A stretch of 64,000 nt of DNA. It comes from Paractinoplanes brasiliensis (GTDB lineage: Bacteria > Actinomycetota > Actinomycetes > Mycobacteriales > Micromonosporaceae). Below the pieces are notes generated by a model. The model ran no database searches, was not told the DNA's origin, and worked only from the letters and a program-made list of their open reading frames with translations. Made by a program: the position numbers and the translations under genes. Location: positions 1,798,001 through 1,862,000 of the forward strand of contig NZ_SNWR01000001.1 in NCBI RefSeq assembly GCF_004362215.1, written 5' to 3'. Of the stretch, positions 31,656 through 40,931 are shown one piece after another; position 1 is the first letter of the stretch; each line of letters starts with the position of its first letter.

Positions 31656-33890
31656 TTACCGCGCCAGCAGGGCGCGGGCACCCTGTGTGATGGCATCCTC
31701 CCCCACCAGCACATGCTGTGCGGCCGGACCCAGCGGAATCAGTGAGTCGGCCGAGGCGATTCGCCTGGCCGCGCCCACGAAACCGCCGTCCACCAGGGCC
31801 GCGAGCACGCCCTCGCCGACGCCTCCGGAGCGGCGGGTCTCGTCGACGATCAGGACCCGGCCGGTCGCGCCGGCCTCACGGACCAGGTCGTTGACGGGAA
31901 GCGGATTCAACCAGCGGAGGTCCACCACTCGGGATCCGTAGCCCTGCTCGGCGAGCTGGGCGGCAACACGCAGCGACATCCGGAGCCCGTTGCCGTACGT
32001 GATGATGGTGAGGTCTTGGGCGTTGCCGAGCGGGTAGGTGCGGGCGCGCCCGATCGGCACGTGCTCGGTGGTCCAGGCGCCGGGTCCGCTGTACGGGGCG
32101 AGCCACTCGTTGTCACCCTGCTGATAGAGGTCGCGGGTGTGGTAGAGCGCGATCGGCTCGAGGAACACGCAGACGCTGCCGTCGGACGCCGCCGAGGCCA
32201 GGCAGGAGCGCAGCATGGGCGCGGCGTCGCTGGGCCGGCTGGGCACGGCCAGGACCAGGCCGGGAATGTCGCGTAGGACGGCGAGCGAGTTGTCGTTGTG
32301 GAAGTGCCCGCCGAACGTCTGCTGGTAGGCCAGCCCGGCCACCCGTACGACCATGGGGTTGCGATAGGCCCCGGAGGAGAAGAACGACATCGTGGCCGCC
32401 TCACCCCGCAGCTGGTCCTCCGCATTGTGGAGATAGGCCAGGTATTGGATCTCGGGGACGGGGAGCATGCCGTCGAGACCGGCGCCCAGAGCCAGCCCGA
32501 GGATCGTGGTCTCGTCGAGCAGGGTGTCGAAGACCCGTTCGTCGCCGAAGCGTTCCTGCAGGTGCTTGGTGACCCCGTAGACGCCGCCCTTGCGGCCCAC
32601 GTCCTCGCCGAAGACGAGCACGCCGGGGTCGTACGCCAGCGCGTCGGTGAGTGTTGCGTTGATGGTCTGCGCCAGCGTGAGCGGCCCGGACTGCTCGGGC
32701 AGTTTGCCGCCGAACGCCCGGGAGCGGGCCGCCGCGCCGGGCCCGAGTGCGCGGGTGGCGACCTCGGTGATCATGTGGGCGGCGCGCAGCGGGCGGCGCG
32801 GGGCGAGCGGGGCGACGATCTCGGCCACGTTGGCGAGCTTGGGTTCGCCCAGCACCTCCTCGGCGACCTTGCGCACCTGCCAGCCGACCTCGTCGTAGCG
32901 GGCGATCACCTCGTCCGGCCCGAGCAGCCCGGCCTCGACGAGCAGGCGCGCGGTGGCGATCAGCGGGTCCCGCTCCAGGTCACGGCTGATCTCGTCGGCC
33001 GTCCGGTAGGCCACCTCGGCGTCGGCGCCGGCATGACCCATCAGCCGTACGGTCGACAGGTGCAGCACGGCGGGCCGGCGCTCGCGGCGCACGTAGCCCA
33101 CGGCCTCGATCGCCGCGTCGTAGGTGGTCGTCAGGTCGCAGCCGTCGGCCGCCGAGTACCGCAGGCCGGGCCGGGACTGCAGCATGGCCGCCAGCCAGCC
33201 GTCGGGTGTGGGCACGCTGATGCCCAGCCCGTTGTCCTCACAGATCAACAGCAACGGCAGCGGTACGCCGGTGTGCTCGAACCAGCCCGCCGAGTTGAGA
33301 GCGGCCGTGGCCGTCGCGTGGTTGACCGAGGCGTCGCCGAACGAGGCCACGGCGATGGCGTCGCGGGGCCATCGGCTGTCGGGGCGCGGCCGGGCCAGCG
33401 AGAAGGCCAGCCCGACCGCCCGGGGCAGGTGCGACGCCACCGTGGAGGTGGTCGGGACGATGTTGGCCTCGGCGCTGCCGAAGACCTTGTGCCGGCCCCC
33501 GGCGATGGGCTCGTGGGCCGAGGCGACCACGCCGCGCAGCACGTCGCGGGCCGCGTCGGGCAGGCTCTTGGCGCGGGCGGCGAAGAACGCGGCCGAGCGG
33601 TAGTGCAGCAGGGCCGGGTCGGTGGGCAGCAGCGCCGCGGCCACGGCGGCGTTGCCCTCGTGGCCGGACGATCCGATCGTGTAGAAGCCCTCGTTGAAGC
33701 TGCGCAGCCAGCGGGCCGCGAGGTCGAGGTGGCGGCTGGCCAGCTGGGCGTCGAACAGCTCGAGGGCGCGGGCGCCGGTGAGGGTGGAGCCGTCGCGGAC
33801 GGCGTCGCCGGGTGCGCGGCGGGCCTCCGGAAGCGCGAGGCCCGACACAGCGTCCCTGAATCGCTCGTCGAGGTTCTGCGGGGTGGTCAC
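31656..33890 (-). CDS. fused alpha/beta 2-oxoacid dehydrogenase E1
   Basis: Thiamine diphosphate enzyme of about 744 residues in which the E1 alpha and beta subunits of the branched-chain/pyruvate type are joined. The alpha half has SGHEGNAAVAAALLPTDPAL and the ThDP motif in FGDASVNHATATAALNSAG. The beta half has VFGEDVGRKGGVYGVTKHL and DTLLDETTILGLALGAGLDG. It would decarboxylate a 2-oxoacid and transfer the acyl group to an E2 lipoyl domain; no E2 or E3 gene is in the window. GTG 33890 and ATG 33926 are both possible starts; the former leaves more room for divergent promoters. Confidence 0.85.
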   Translation of the reverse strand: MTTPQNLDERFRDAVSGLALPEARRAPGDAVRDGSTLTGARALELFDAQLASRHLDLAARWLRSFNEGFYTIGSSGHEGNAAVAAALLPTDPALLHYRSAAFFAARAKSLPDAARDVLRGVVASAHEPIAGGRHKVFGSAEANIVPTTSTVASHLPRAVGLAFSLARPRPDSRWPRDAIAVASFGDASVNHATATAALNSAGWFEHTGVPLPLLLICEDNGLGISVPTPDGWLAAMLQSRPGLRYSAADGCDLTTTYDAAIEAVGYVRRERRPAVLHLSTVRLMGHAGADAEVAYRTADEISRDLERDPLIATARLLVEAGLLGPDEVIARYDEVGWQVRKVAEEVLGEPKLANVAEIVAPLAPRRPLRAAHMITEVATRALGPGAAARSRAFGGKLPEQSGPLTLAQTINATLTDALAYDPGVLVFGEDVGRKGGVYGVTKHLQERFGDERVFDTLLDETTILGLALGAGLDGMLPVPEIQYLAYLHNAEDQLRGEAATMSFFSSGAYRNPMVVRVAGLAYQQTFGGHFHNDNSLAVLRDIPGLVLAVPSRPSDAAPMLRSCLASAASDGSVCVFLEPIALYHTRDLYQQGDNEWLAPYSGPGAWTTEHVPIGRARTYPLGNAQDLTIITYGNGLRMSLRVAAQLAEQGYGSRVVDLRWLNPLPVNDLVREAGATGRVLIVDETRRSGGVGEGVLAALVDGGFVGAARRIASADSLIPLGPAAQHVLVGEDAITQGARALLAR

Positions 33891-33990
33891 CTGACCAGCA
33901 TTGCCCACCCGGGCGAAGCCCGCCATGCCGGAAACCGGCGATCATCGGGTCGTCGGGGCGTGACCTGGGACGGGCTGGCAGACTCGGTTC

Positions 33991-34395
33991 ATGCGTACCG
34001 AAGTGATCACGATCCGGACCGGGTCGCGTCCCGTGGTGCGGGACATCACGCGCGAGGCCGAGCGGTTCGCCGAGTCCGAAGGGGACGGGCTGCTGCACGT
34101 GTTCGTGCCGCACGCCACGGCCGGGCTGGCGATCATCGAGACCGGGGCGGGTTCGGACGACGATCTGCTGGCCGCGATCGACCAACTGCTGCCGGCCGAG
34201 GACAGGTGGCGGCACCGGCACGGCTCGAAGGGGCACGGGCGCGACCACGTGCTGCCGGCCTGGATCCCCCCGTACGCGTCGCTGCCCGTGATCGGCGGCC
34301 GGATCGCCCTGGGCACGTGGCAGTCGATCTGCCTCGTGGACACCAACGGAGACAATCCGGAACGCCAAGTAAGGTTCAGCTTTCTGCCCGGCTAG
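33991..34395 (+). CDS. YjbQ/UPF0047 family protein
   Basis: Protein of 134 residues of the YjbQ (secondary thiamine-phosphate synthase-like) family. Family hallmarks are VFVPHATAGLAIIETGAGSD, HRHGSKGHGRDHVLPAWIPP and LGTWQSICLVDTNGDNPERQ, including conserved His and Asp residues around a probable active site. Its true role is uncertain. Its position between two thiamine-diphosphate-dependent dehydrogenases may or may not be meaningful. CAGACT lies six bases before the ATG with no Shine-Dalgarno. Confidence 0.9.
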   Translation: MRTEVITIRTGSRPVVRDITREAERFAESEGDGLLHVFVPHATAGLAIIETGAGSDDDLLAAIDQLLPAEDRWRHRHGSKGHGRDHVLPAWIPPYASLPVIGGRIALGTWQSICLVDTNGDNPERQVRFSFLPG

Positions 34396-34400
34396 AAAGT

Positions 34401-34412
34401 TACTGGTCAGTA
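34401..34412. promoter_or_regulatory. inverted repeat in the aceE upstream region
   Basis: TACTGGTCAGTA has perfect five-base arms around a GT centre, 131 bases before the aceE start. It is of the size and form bound by GntR-type regulators, and is a candidate for pyruvate-responsive control of aceE. Confidence 0.35.
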
Positions 34413-34543
34413 CGTGTGTCGCGGATCGCGTACCCGGACGGTAGGCGTGACGATGCGCACGGCTAAGGGGCAGGATGGAGACATAACCCGCGCGACTCAC
34501 ACAATGGGCCGCTCGGTCCGACACCCGACCAAGAGGAATGCCT

Positions 34544-37282
34544 GTGGCCACGGAGCGCAAGCGCCCGGTGATCAGCGACGGCCTGCCGAGCCAGCTTCCG
34601 GACATCGACCCCGAGGAAACGAACGAATGGGTCGAGTCGCTCGACGGAGTCATCGACGAACGCGGCGCCAAGAGAGCCCGTTACGTTATGTTGCGCCTGC
34701 TCGAGCGGGCCCGGGAGCGTCAGGTCGGCGTTCCGCCGCTGACCTCGACGGACTACATCAACACGATCCCGCCGGAGCAGGAACCCTGGTTCCCCGGCGA
34801 CGAGTTCGTGGAGCGCCGGATCCGGGCCTACATCCGCTGGAACGCCGCGATGCTGGTGCACCGCGCCCAGCGGCCCGAGATCGGCGTGGGCGGGCACATC
34901 TCGACGTACGCGTCGAGCGCCAGCCTCTACGAGGTCGGGATGAACCACTTCTTCCGGGGCAAGGACCACCCGGGTGGCGGCGACCACATCTTCTATCAGG
35001 GCCACGCCTCCCCCGGCATGTACGCGCGGGCCTTCCTCGAGGGCCGGCTCAGCGAGAACGACCTCGACGGGTTCCGCCAGGAGCTGTCCCACCCCGGCGG
35101 CGGCCTGCCGTCGTACCCGCACCCGCGGCTGATGCCGAACTTCTGGGAGTTCCCGACGGTCAGCATGGGCCTGGGCCCGCTGAACGCGATCTACCAGGCG
35201 CGGTACAACCGCTACCTGCACAACCGGGGCATCAAGGACACCAGTCAGCAGCGCGTGTGGGCGTTCCTGGGCGACGGCGAGATGGACGAGGTCGAGTCGC
35301 TCGGCGCGATCGGCCTGGCCGCCCGTGAGGAGCTCGACAACCTCACCTTCGTGATCAACTGCAACCTGCAGCGCCTCGACGGCCCCGTACGGGGAAACGG
35401 CAAGGTGATCCAGGAACTGGAGTCGTTCTTCCGCGGCGCCGGCTGGAACGTCATCAAGGTCGTCTGGGGCCGCGAGTGGGACCCGCTGCTGGCCGCCGAC
35501 ACCGACGGCGCGCTCGTCAACCTGATGAACGTCACGCCCGACGGCGACTACCAGACCTACAAGGGCGAGTCCGGGGCGTACGTACGGGAGAACTTCTTCG
35601 GACGTGACCCGCGCACCCGCAAGCTGGTCGAGCACATGAGCGACGACGAGGTCTGGAACCTCAAACGCGGCGGTCACGACTACAAGAAGCTGTACGCGGC
35701 GTACAAGGCGGCCACCGAGCACACCGGCCAGCCGACCGTGATCCTCGCCAAGACGATCAAGGGCTGGACCCTGGGCTCGCACTTCGAGGCCCGCAACGCC
35801 ACCCACCAGATGAAGAAGCTCACGCTTGACGACCTCAAGGGCTTCCGCGACCGGCTCTACCTCGACATCAGCGACAAGCAGCTCGAGGACAACCCGTACC
35901 TCCCGCCGTACTACCACCCCGGCGAGAAGTCCGACGAGATGCAGTACATGCTCGAGCGCCGCCGTGAGCTGGGCGGATCCATCCCGACCCGGCGCACCAA
36001 GGGCAAGGTGCTGCGGATCCCCGAGTCGAAGGCGTTCGGCGACGTCAAGCGGGGCAGCGGCAAGCAGAAGATCGCCACCACGATGGCGTTCGTCCGCCTG
36101 CTGAAAGACCTCATGAAGGACAAGGAGTTCGGCGCCCGCTGGGTCCCGATCATCCCGGACGAGGCCCGTACGTTCGGCATGGACTCGCTCTTCCCGACCA
36201 AGAAGATCTACTCGCCGCACGGCCAGACCTACACCTCGGTCGACCGCGAGCTCTTCCTGTCGTACAAGGAAGCGACCAACGGCCAGATCCTGCACGAGGG
36301 GATCAACGAGGCCGGGTCGACCGCGAGCTTCATCGCCGCCGGCACCTCGTACGCCACGCACGACGAGCCGATGATCCCGCTGTACATCTTCTACTCGATG
36401 TTCGGGTTCCAGCGCACGGCCGACGAACTGTGGGCGGCGGCCGACCAGATGACCCGGGGCTTCCTGCTCGGGGCCACCGCGGGGCGCACCACGCTCAACG
36501 GTGAGGGCCTGCAGCACGAGGACGGCCACTCGCTGCTGATCGCGGCGACGAACCCGGCTGTGGTCGCCTACGACCCGGCGTTCGCGTTCGAGATCGCGCA
36601 CATCGTCGAGGACGGCCTGCACCGGATGTACGGCGAGAAGCAGGAGAACGTCTTCTACTACCTCACCGTCTACAACGAGCCGGCCGTGCAGCCCGCCGAA
36701 CCCGCCGAGGTCGACCGGGAGGGCCTGCTCAAGGGCATCTACCGGTACGCGGCGGCGCCCGAGGCGAACGGTCCGAAGGCGCAGCTGCTGGCGTCCGGCA
36801 CCGGCATGGCCTGGGCCCTGAAGGCGCAGACGCTGCTCGCCCAGGACTGGGGCGTGAGCGCCGACGTCTGGTCGGTCACCTCGTGGACCGAGCTGCGCCG
36901 CGACGCGATCGAGGCCGAGGAGCACAACCTGCTGCACGCCGGCGATCAGCCGCGCAAGCCGTACATCCAGCAGAAGCTGGAGGGCACGGAGGGCCCGGTC
37001 GTCGCGGTCAGCGACTTCATGCGGGCGGTGCCCGACCTGATCGCCCGCTGGGTGCCGAACGACTACACGTCGCTGGGCACCGACGGATTCGGCATGAGCG
37101 ACACCCGGCACGCCCTGCGGCGTCACTTCCACGTCGACGCCGAGTCGGTCGTCGTCGCCACGCTGCGCCAGCTCGCGCTGGGCGGCAAGGTGCCGTCGCA
37201 CGTGCCGGCCGAGGCGGCCAAGAAGTACGCGATCGACGACGTGAACGCGGCTCCGGTCGGCGAGACCGGCGGCGACAGCTGA
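34544..37282 (+). CDS. aceE: pyruvate dehydrogenase E1, homodimeric
   Basis: E1 component of the pyruvate dehydrogenase complex, 912 residues, of the homodimeric AceE type used by actinobacteria. It decarboxylates pyruvate with thiamine diphosphate and passes the acetyl group to the E2 lipoyl domain. ThDP motif AFLGDGEMDEVESLGAIGLA (about residue 240) ends with LTFVINCNLQ; N-terminal YASSASLYEVGMNHFFRGK and the C-terminal GLQHEDGHSLL are family hallmarks. GTG 34544 is preferred because AGAGG lies seven bases upstream, while ATG 34538 directly abuts it. Conserved neighbour of ahpE and DUF3052. Confidence 0.97.
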   Translation: MATERKRPVISDGLPSQLPDIDPEETNEWVESLDGVIDERGAKRARYVMLRLLERARERQVGVPPLTSTDYINTIPPEQEPWFPGDEFVERRIRAYIRWNAAMLVHRAQRPEIGVGGHISTYASSASLYEVGMNHFFRGKDHPGGGDHIFYQGHASPGMYARAFLEGRLSENDLDGFRQELSHPGGGLPSYPHPRLMPNFWEFPTVSMGLGPLNAIYQARYNRYLHNRGIKDTSQQRVWAFLGDGEMDEVESLGAIGLAAREELDNLTFVINCNLQRLDGPVRGNGKVIQELESFFRGAGWNVIKVVWGREWDPLLAADTDGALVNLMNVTPDGDYQTYKGESGAYVRENFFGRDPRTRKLVEHMSDDEVWNLKRGGHDYKKLYAAYKAATEHTGQPTVILAKTIKGWTLGSHFEARNATHQMKKLTLDDLKGFRDRLYLDISDKQLEDNPYLPPYYHPGEKSDEMQYMLERRRELGGSIPTRRTKGKVLRIPESKAFGDVKRGSGKQKIATTMAFVRLLKDLMKDKEFGARWVPIIPDEARTFGMDSLFPTKKIYSPHGQTYTSVDRELFLSYKEATNGQILHEGINEAGSTASFIAAGTSYATHDEPMIPLYIFYSMFGFQRTADELWAAADQMTRGFLLGATAGRTTLNGEGLQHEDGHSLLIAATNPAVVAYDPAFAFEIAHIVEDGLHRMYGEKQENVFYYLTVYNEPAVQPAEPAEVDREGLLKGIYRYAAAPEANGPKAQLLASGTGMAWALKAQTLLAQDWGVSADVWSVTSWTELRRDAIEAEEHNLLHAGDQPRKPYIQQKLEGTEGPVVAVSDFMRAVPDLIARWVPNDYTSLGTDGFGMSDTRHALRRHFHVDAESVVVATLRQLALGGKVPSHVPAEAAKKYAIDDVNAAPVGETGGDS

Positions 37283-37296
37283 GCAACTGGGCAAAC

Positions 37297-37330
37297 CGCC
37301 GGATCCGCTCGAAAGCGGGCGGATCCGGCG
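37297..37330 (+). terminator. aceE terminator
   Basis: A 12-base stem (CGCCGGATCCGC at 37297-37308 with its complement at 37319-37330) closes a ten-base loop, 15 bases after the aceE stop. Confidence 0.75.
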
Positions 37331-37392
37331 TCTACGTCTCAGCTCGTCCCTCGCCCCGCCGATAAGGCTAGGTGGGACGGAACAGCCGTGGG

Positions 37393-39507
37393 ATGCAGAT
37401 CAGTCACAAGCTCCTCGCCCTGGGCCTCGGCGGGGTGATCGGGACGGCCGCCGTGCTGGTGCTCGTGGGCGCCGGGGAGAGCGGCAGCTTCGCCGCAGGA
37501 ACCGAGCGCGAGGTGGTGGCGCAGAACGCCGCCTCCCTGGAACGCACCACGGCCGACGTGACGACCCTGGTGCAGTCGGTCGGCGACGAGGTGCAGAACA
37601 GCGTCAACGTCAGCATGCGCGCGGCCGCCGAGCTGCTGGCGCAGCGCGGCGGCGCCCGCTTCTCCGACGAGACGACCACGTGGACGGCCACCAACCAGGT
37701 GACCCAGGCCAAGACCTCGGTACGCCTTCCCCGGCTCACCGTGGACGGCACGTGGCTCGGGCGCAACGACGACTTCAAGGTGACGACCCCGTTCGTCGAC
37801 GACGCGGCGAAGCTGTCCAGTTCGGTGATCACCGTGTTCCAGCGGATGAACGCCGCCGGCGACCTGCTGCGGGTCGGCACGACCGTGAAGGCCGCCAACG
37901 GCGCCCGCGCGATCGGCACGTACATCCCCGCGACCGGCCCGGACGGCAAGCCCAACACGGTCGCGGCCGCGATCAAGGCGGGCAAGCCGTACCGGGGCGT
38001 GGCCCAGGTGGTCGGCACCCCGTACGTCTCGGCCTACGACCCTGTCAAGAACGCGGCGGGCGAGGTCATCGGCGCCCTGTACGCCGGCATCCCGCAGACC
38101 GAGGCGCTGGCCAACCTGACCGAGGCGGTCGAGGCGGGTGAGGTCGGCGCGAACGGCTGGCTCACCGTCTTCAGCACCGCGGCCGCCGACCAGGGCCGGG
38201 TCGTCGCCTCCAACACCCGGACCGCGACGGGCAGTGCCGACCTCGAGTCGACCGATGCCGCCGGCGCCGAGTGGGTCAAGGAGCTGGTGGCCAAGGCGCC
38301 CACGCTCACCGAGGGACAGACCTGGACCACCAAGTACCAGCTGCCCGGTTCGGGCGGCGCCGAGGCCGGGCCGACCACCACGACGGTCGCCTTCTACGCG
38401 CCGTACTCCTGGGCCATCGTGGTCGGCGGGTACGACAACGACGCGGCCGGCCCGGTCAACACGGTCCGCGACGGGCGTTCGGAAATGCTCTGGACCCTCG
38501 TCGTGGCGGCGGTGCTGCTGACGCTGATCGGCGGCATCATCGCGGGCGTGCTGGCCCGGCGCATCTCGCGCCGCCTGGCCGGGCTGACCGGGGGGCTGTC
38601 CCGGCTGGCCGAGCGCGATCTGACGGTGACCGTGCCGGTCCACGGCACCGACGAGATCGCCACGGCGTCGGCCGCCCTCAACACGGCAGCCGGGCAACTG
38701 CGTACGGTGATGATCGAGGTCACCACCGCGTCGCAGGAGGTGACCTCGACCGCCGGGCACGTGGCCGCGACCGGCGGCGAGCTGGCCGGCTCGGCCGAGG
38801 CGGCGTCGAGCCGCGCGGGCGCGGTCAACCACGCCGCCGAGAGCGTCTCGACCGTGGTGCAGACCGTGGCCGCGGGCGCCGAGGAGATGGGCGCCTCGAT
38901 CCGCGAGATCTCGAGCAACGCGCAGGACGCGGCGGACGCCGGCCGCGACGGCGTGGGCCTGACCGCGACCGCCGCCGGCGTGATCGGCGAGCTGCGCAAC
39001 TCCACCACCAAGATCGCTGACGTGGTGCGGCTGATCGCCGGCATCGCCGAGCAGACCAACCTGCTGGCGCTGAACGCGACCATCGAGGCGGCCCGGGCCG
39101 GCGAGACCGGCAAGGGCTTCGCCGTGGTCGCCAACGAGGTCAAGGAGCTGGCCCAGGAGACGGCGCGGGCCACCGAGGACGTGACCGCGCGGGTCGCAGC
39201 GATCGAGAACGACACCACCCGGGCGGTCGACGCCATCGAGGCCATCACGGCCCGGATCGCGCAGGTCAACGACTATCAGACGGCGATCGCGGCGGCGGTC
39301 GAGGAGCAGGCCGCGACGACCGCCGAGATGGCCCGCAACATTTCCGAGGTGGCGTCGGGCAGCCGGGACATCGCCGAGGGCATCGGGGTGGTCAGCGGCG
39401 CCGTGGAGGGCACCCGCGCCTCGGTGTCGGTGTCGCATCAGGCCGCCGACGAGCTGAACTCCACCGCGCGACGGCTGACCACGCTGGTGAACCGGTTCAC
39501 CGTGTAG
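37393..39507 (+). CDS. methyl-accepting chemotaxis protein
   Basis: Transmembrane chemoreceptor of about 704 residues. Helix 1 is at residues 7-27, an extracytoplasmic Cache-type double sensor domain covers about 35-355 (with GTYIPATGPDGKPN and SAYDPVKNAAGEVIGALYAG typical of Cache_3/Cache_2), and helix 2 starts at about residue 364 (MLWTLVVAAVLLTLIGG). A HAMP domain and then the signalling coiled coil follow; the hairpin tip is IAEQTNLLALNATIEAARAG. It signals to CheA via CheW. No flagellar or che gene is in the window, consistent with motile zoospores of Actinoplanes-like organisms. An in-frame GTG at 37372 is an alternative start. Confidence 0.92.
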   Translation: MQISHKLLALGLGGVIGTAAVLVLVGAGESGSFAAGTEREVVAQNAASLERTTADVTTLVQSVGDEVQNSVNVSMRAAAELLAQRGGARFSDETTTWTATNQVTQAKTSVRLPRLTVDGTWLGRNDDFKVTTPFVDDAAKLSSSVITVFQRMNAAGDLLRVGTTVKAANGARAIGTYIPATGPDGKPNTVAAAIKAGKPYRGVAQVVGTPYVSAYDPVKNAAGEVIGALYAGIPQTEALANLTEAVEAGEVGANGWLTVFSTAAADQGRVVASNTRTATGSADLESTDAAGAEWVKELVAKAPTLTEGQTWTTKYQLPGSGGAEAGPTTTTVAFYAPYSWAIVVGGYDNDAAGPVNTVRDGRSEMLWTLVVAAVLLTLIGGIIAGVLARRISRRLAGLTGGLSRLAERDLTVTVPVHGTDEIATASAALNTAAGQLRTVMIEVTTASQEVTSTAGHVAATGGELAGSAEAASSRAGAVNHAAESVSTVVQTVAAGAEEMGASIREISSNAQDAADAGRDGVGLTATAAGVIGELRNSTTKIADVVRLIAGIAEQTNLLALNATIEAARAGETGKGFAVVANEVKELAQETARATEDVTARVAAIENDTTRAVDAIEAITARIAQVNDYQTAIAAAVEEQAATTAEMARNISEVASGSRDIAEGIGVVSGAVEGTRASVSVSHQAADELNSTARRLTTLVNRFTV

Positions 39508-39676
39508 GCGTACGGCGGCGCCGGGACGCACGTTAAGTGTTCGTTCGAATGCGTTCCGGAGTATGGACCGGTGGTGCGAGATTTCCGTAAGCTGCCCCCG
39601 TGGGTGGCAACGGGGCCTTCCCGAGAGATCGGTGATCCTCTAATCTCCGAGGAAATACGCCCCATCAGGAGGCCGG

Positions 39677-40918
39677 ATGGCCGTCGCTCACGGAGTCCCC
39701 GTCCTCGCCACGCCGGTCGAACCCGTTCGCCGGTCGTGGATCGGGTTGTTGTTCGCGGCCAACCTGGGGCTCTGGATGGCGTACTTCACGCCGATCCAGG
39801 TGCTCCTGCCCGAGCAGGTCGCCGAGATCACGCCGGACAGCAAAGAGCTGTGGCTGGGCGTCGTCACCGGCATCGGCGCGGTCGTGGCCATTGTGGTCAA
39901 CCCCCTGGCGGGCGCGCTCTCCGACCGTACGAGGATCAAGCTCTTCGGACGCCCGTACGGGCGAAGGCATGTCTGGACGCTGGCCGGGTGCATCCTGTCG
40001 GTGCTGTCGATCGCGGTGCTGGCCGAGGCGTCCAACCTGCTCACGGTGATCGTGGCCTGGTGCTTCGTGACGGTCGGCATCAACGTCATGCTGGCCTCGC
40101 TGACCGCCGCCGTGCCCGACCGGGTGCCGATCGCGCAGCGCGGGCTGGTGTCCGGCTGGATCGGCATGCCGCAGGCGCTCGGCCTGGTCATGGGGGCCAT
40201 CCTGGTCACGGCCGTGTTCACCGACATCGGCACCGGCTACATCGCGCTCGGGCTCGGGCTGGTCGTGCTGGCCGTGCCGTTCGCCCTGCTCACCAAGGAC
40301 GACCCGCTGCCGCCGGGCACCAAGGTCCGGGCCCGCTGGAAGATCGACCTGCGTGGGCACCCCGACTACATGTGGGCCTGGGGCACCCGGTTCCTGGTGC
40401 AGCTGGGCAACGCGCTGGGCACGCTGTACCTGCTCTACTTCCTCGACGACGCGGTCGGGCTGGACGACCCGGACACCGGCCTGCTCTACATGATCCTGCT
40501 CTACACGGTAGGCATGATCAGCACCGCCATGATCGGCGGCTGGCTCTCCGACCGGGTCGGCCGACGCAAGATCTTCGTGATCTGGTCGGGCGTGCTGATC
40601 GCGATCGCCGCCACCCTGCTGGCGATCTGGCCCACCTGGACGATCTCGCTGGTCGCGGCGTTCCTGTTCGGCATGGGTTTCGGCGTCTACCTGGCCGTCG
40701 ACACCGCGCTGATCACCCAGGTGCTGCCCAGCCAGGCCGACCGGGCCAAGGACCTGGGCGTGATCAACATCGCCAGCGCCGCCCCGCAGGCGCTCGGCCC
40801 GTTGCTGGCCGCCCCCATCGTGACCAGCCTGGGCGGCTACCCCGCCCTGTTCGGCGCCACCGCGCTGGTCAGTCTGGTCGGGGCCGTGGCGGTGGTGAAA
40901 ATCCGCTCGGTGCCCTAG
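39677..40918 (+). CDS. MFS transporter
   Basis: Major facilitator of 413 residues with about twelve helices. The loop motif after helix 2 reads NPLAGALSDRTRIKLFGRPYGRRHVW; the longer basic loop is characteristic of a sugar-type branch (GPH/SLC45-like) rather than classic drug exporters. The mid-protein loop repeats the motif as GGWLSDRVGRRKIF. GGAGG lies about five bases before the ATG. It ends 13 bases before the glutamyl-tRNA synthetase start. The substrate is unknown; a glycoside or sugar is plausible. Confidence 0.85.
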   Translation: MAVAHGVPVLATPVEPVRRSWIGLLFAANLGLWMAYFTPIQVLLPEQVAEITPDSKELWLGVVTGIGAVVAIVVNPLAGALSDRTRIKLFGRPYGRRHVWTLAGCILSVLSIAVLAEASNLLTVIVAWCFVTVGINVMLASLTAAVPDRVPIAQRGLVSGWIGMPQALGLVMGAILVTAVFTDIGTGYIALGLGLVVLAVPFALLTKDDPLPPGTKVRARWKIDLRGHPDYMWAWGTRFLVQLGNALGTLYLLYFLDDAVGLDDPDTGLLYMILLYTVGMISTAMIGGWLSDRVGRRKIFVIWSGVLIAIAATLLAIWPTWTISLVAAFLFGMGFGVYLAVDTALITQVLPSQADRAKDLGVINIASAAPQALGPLLAAPIVTSLGGYPALFGATALVSLVGAVAVVKIRSVP

Positions 40919-40919
40919 G

Positions 40920-40925
40920 TAGTCT
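40920..40925 (+). promoter_or_regulatory. -10 hexamer of gltX, leaderless
   Basis: TAGTCT begins just after the MFS stop codon and is six bases before the GTG of gltX. The 12-base string around it (AGTCTGGTCGGG) also occurs 50 bases earlier inside the MFS gene. Confidence 0.4.
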
Positions 40926-40931
40926 GGTCGG

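Noticed and set aside
34463..37294. 943-residue open frame opposite aceE
   Set aside because: Aspartate/valine/arginine-rich shadow caused by GC-biased codons; no domain, start site or conservation, and aceE on the other strand is certain.
37339..39531. 730-residue open frame opposite the chemoreceptor
   Set aside because: His/Arg/Gly/Asp-rich shadow of the clear methyl-accepting protein on the plus strand.
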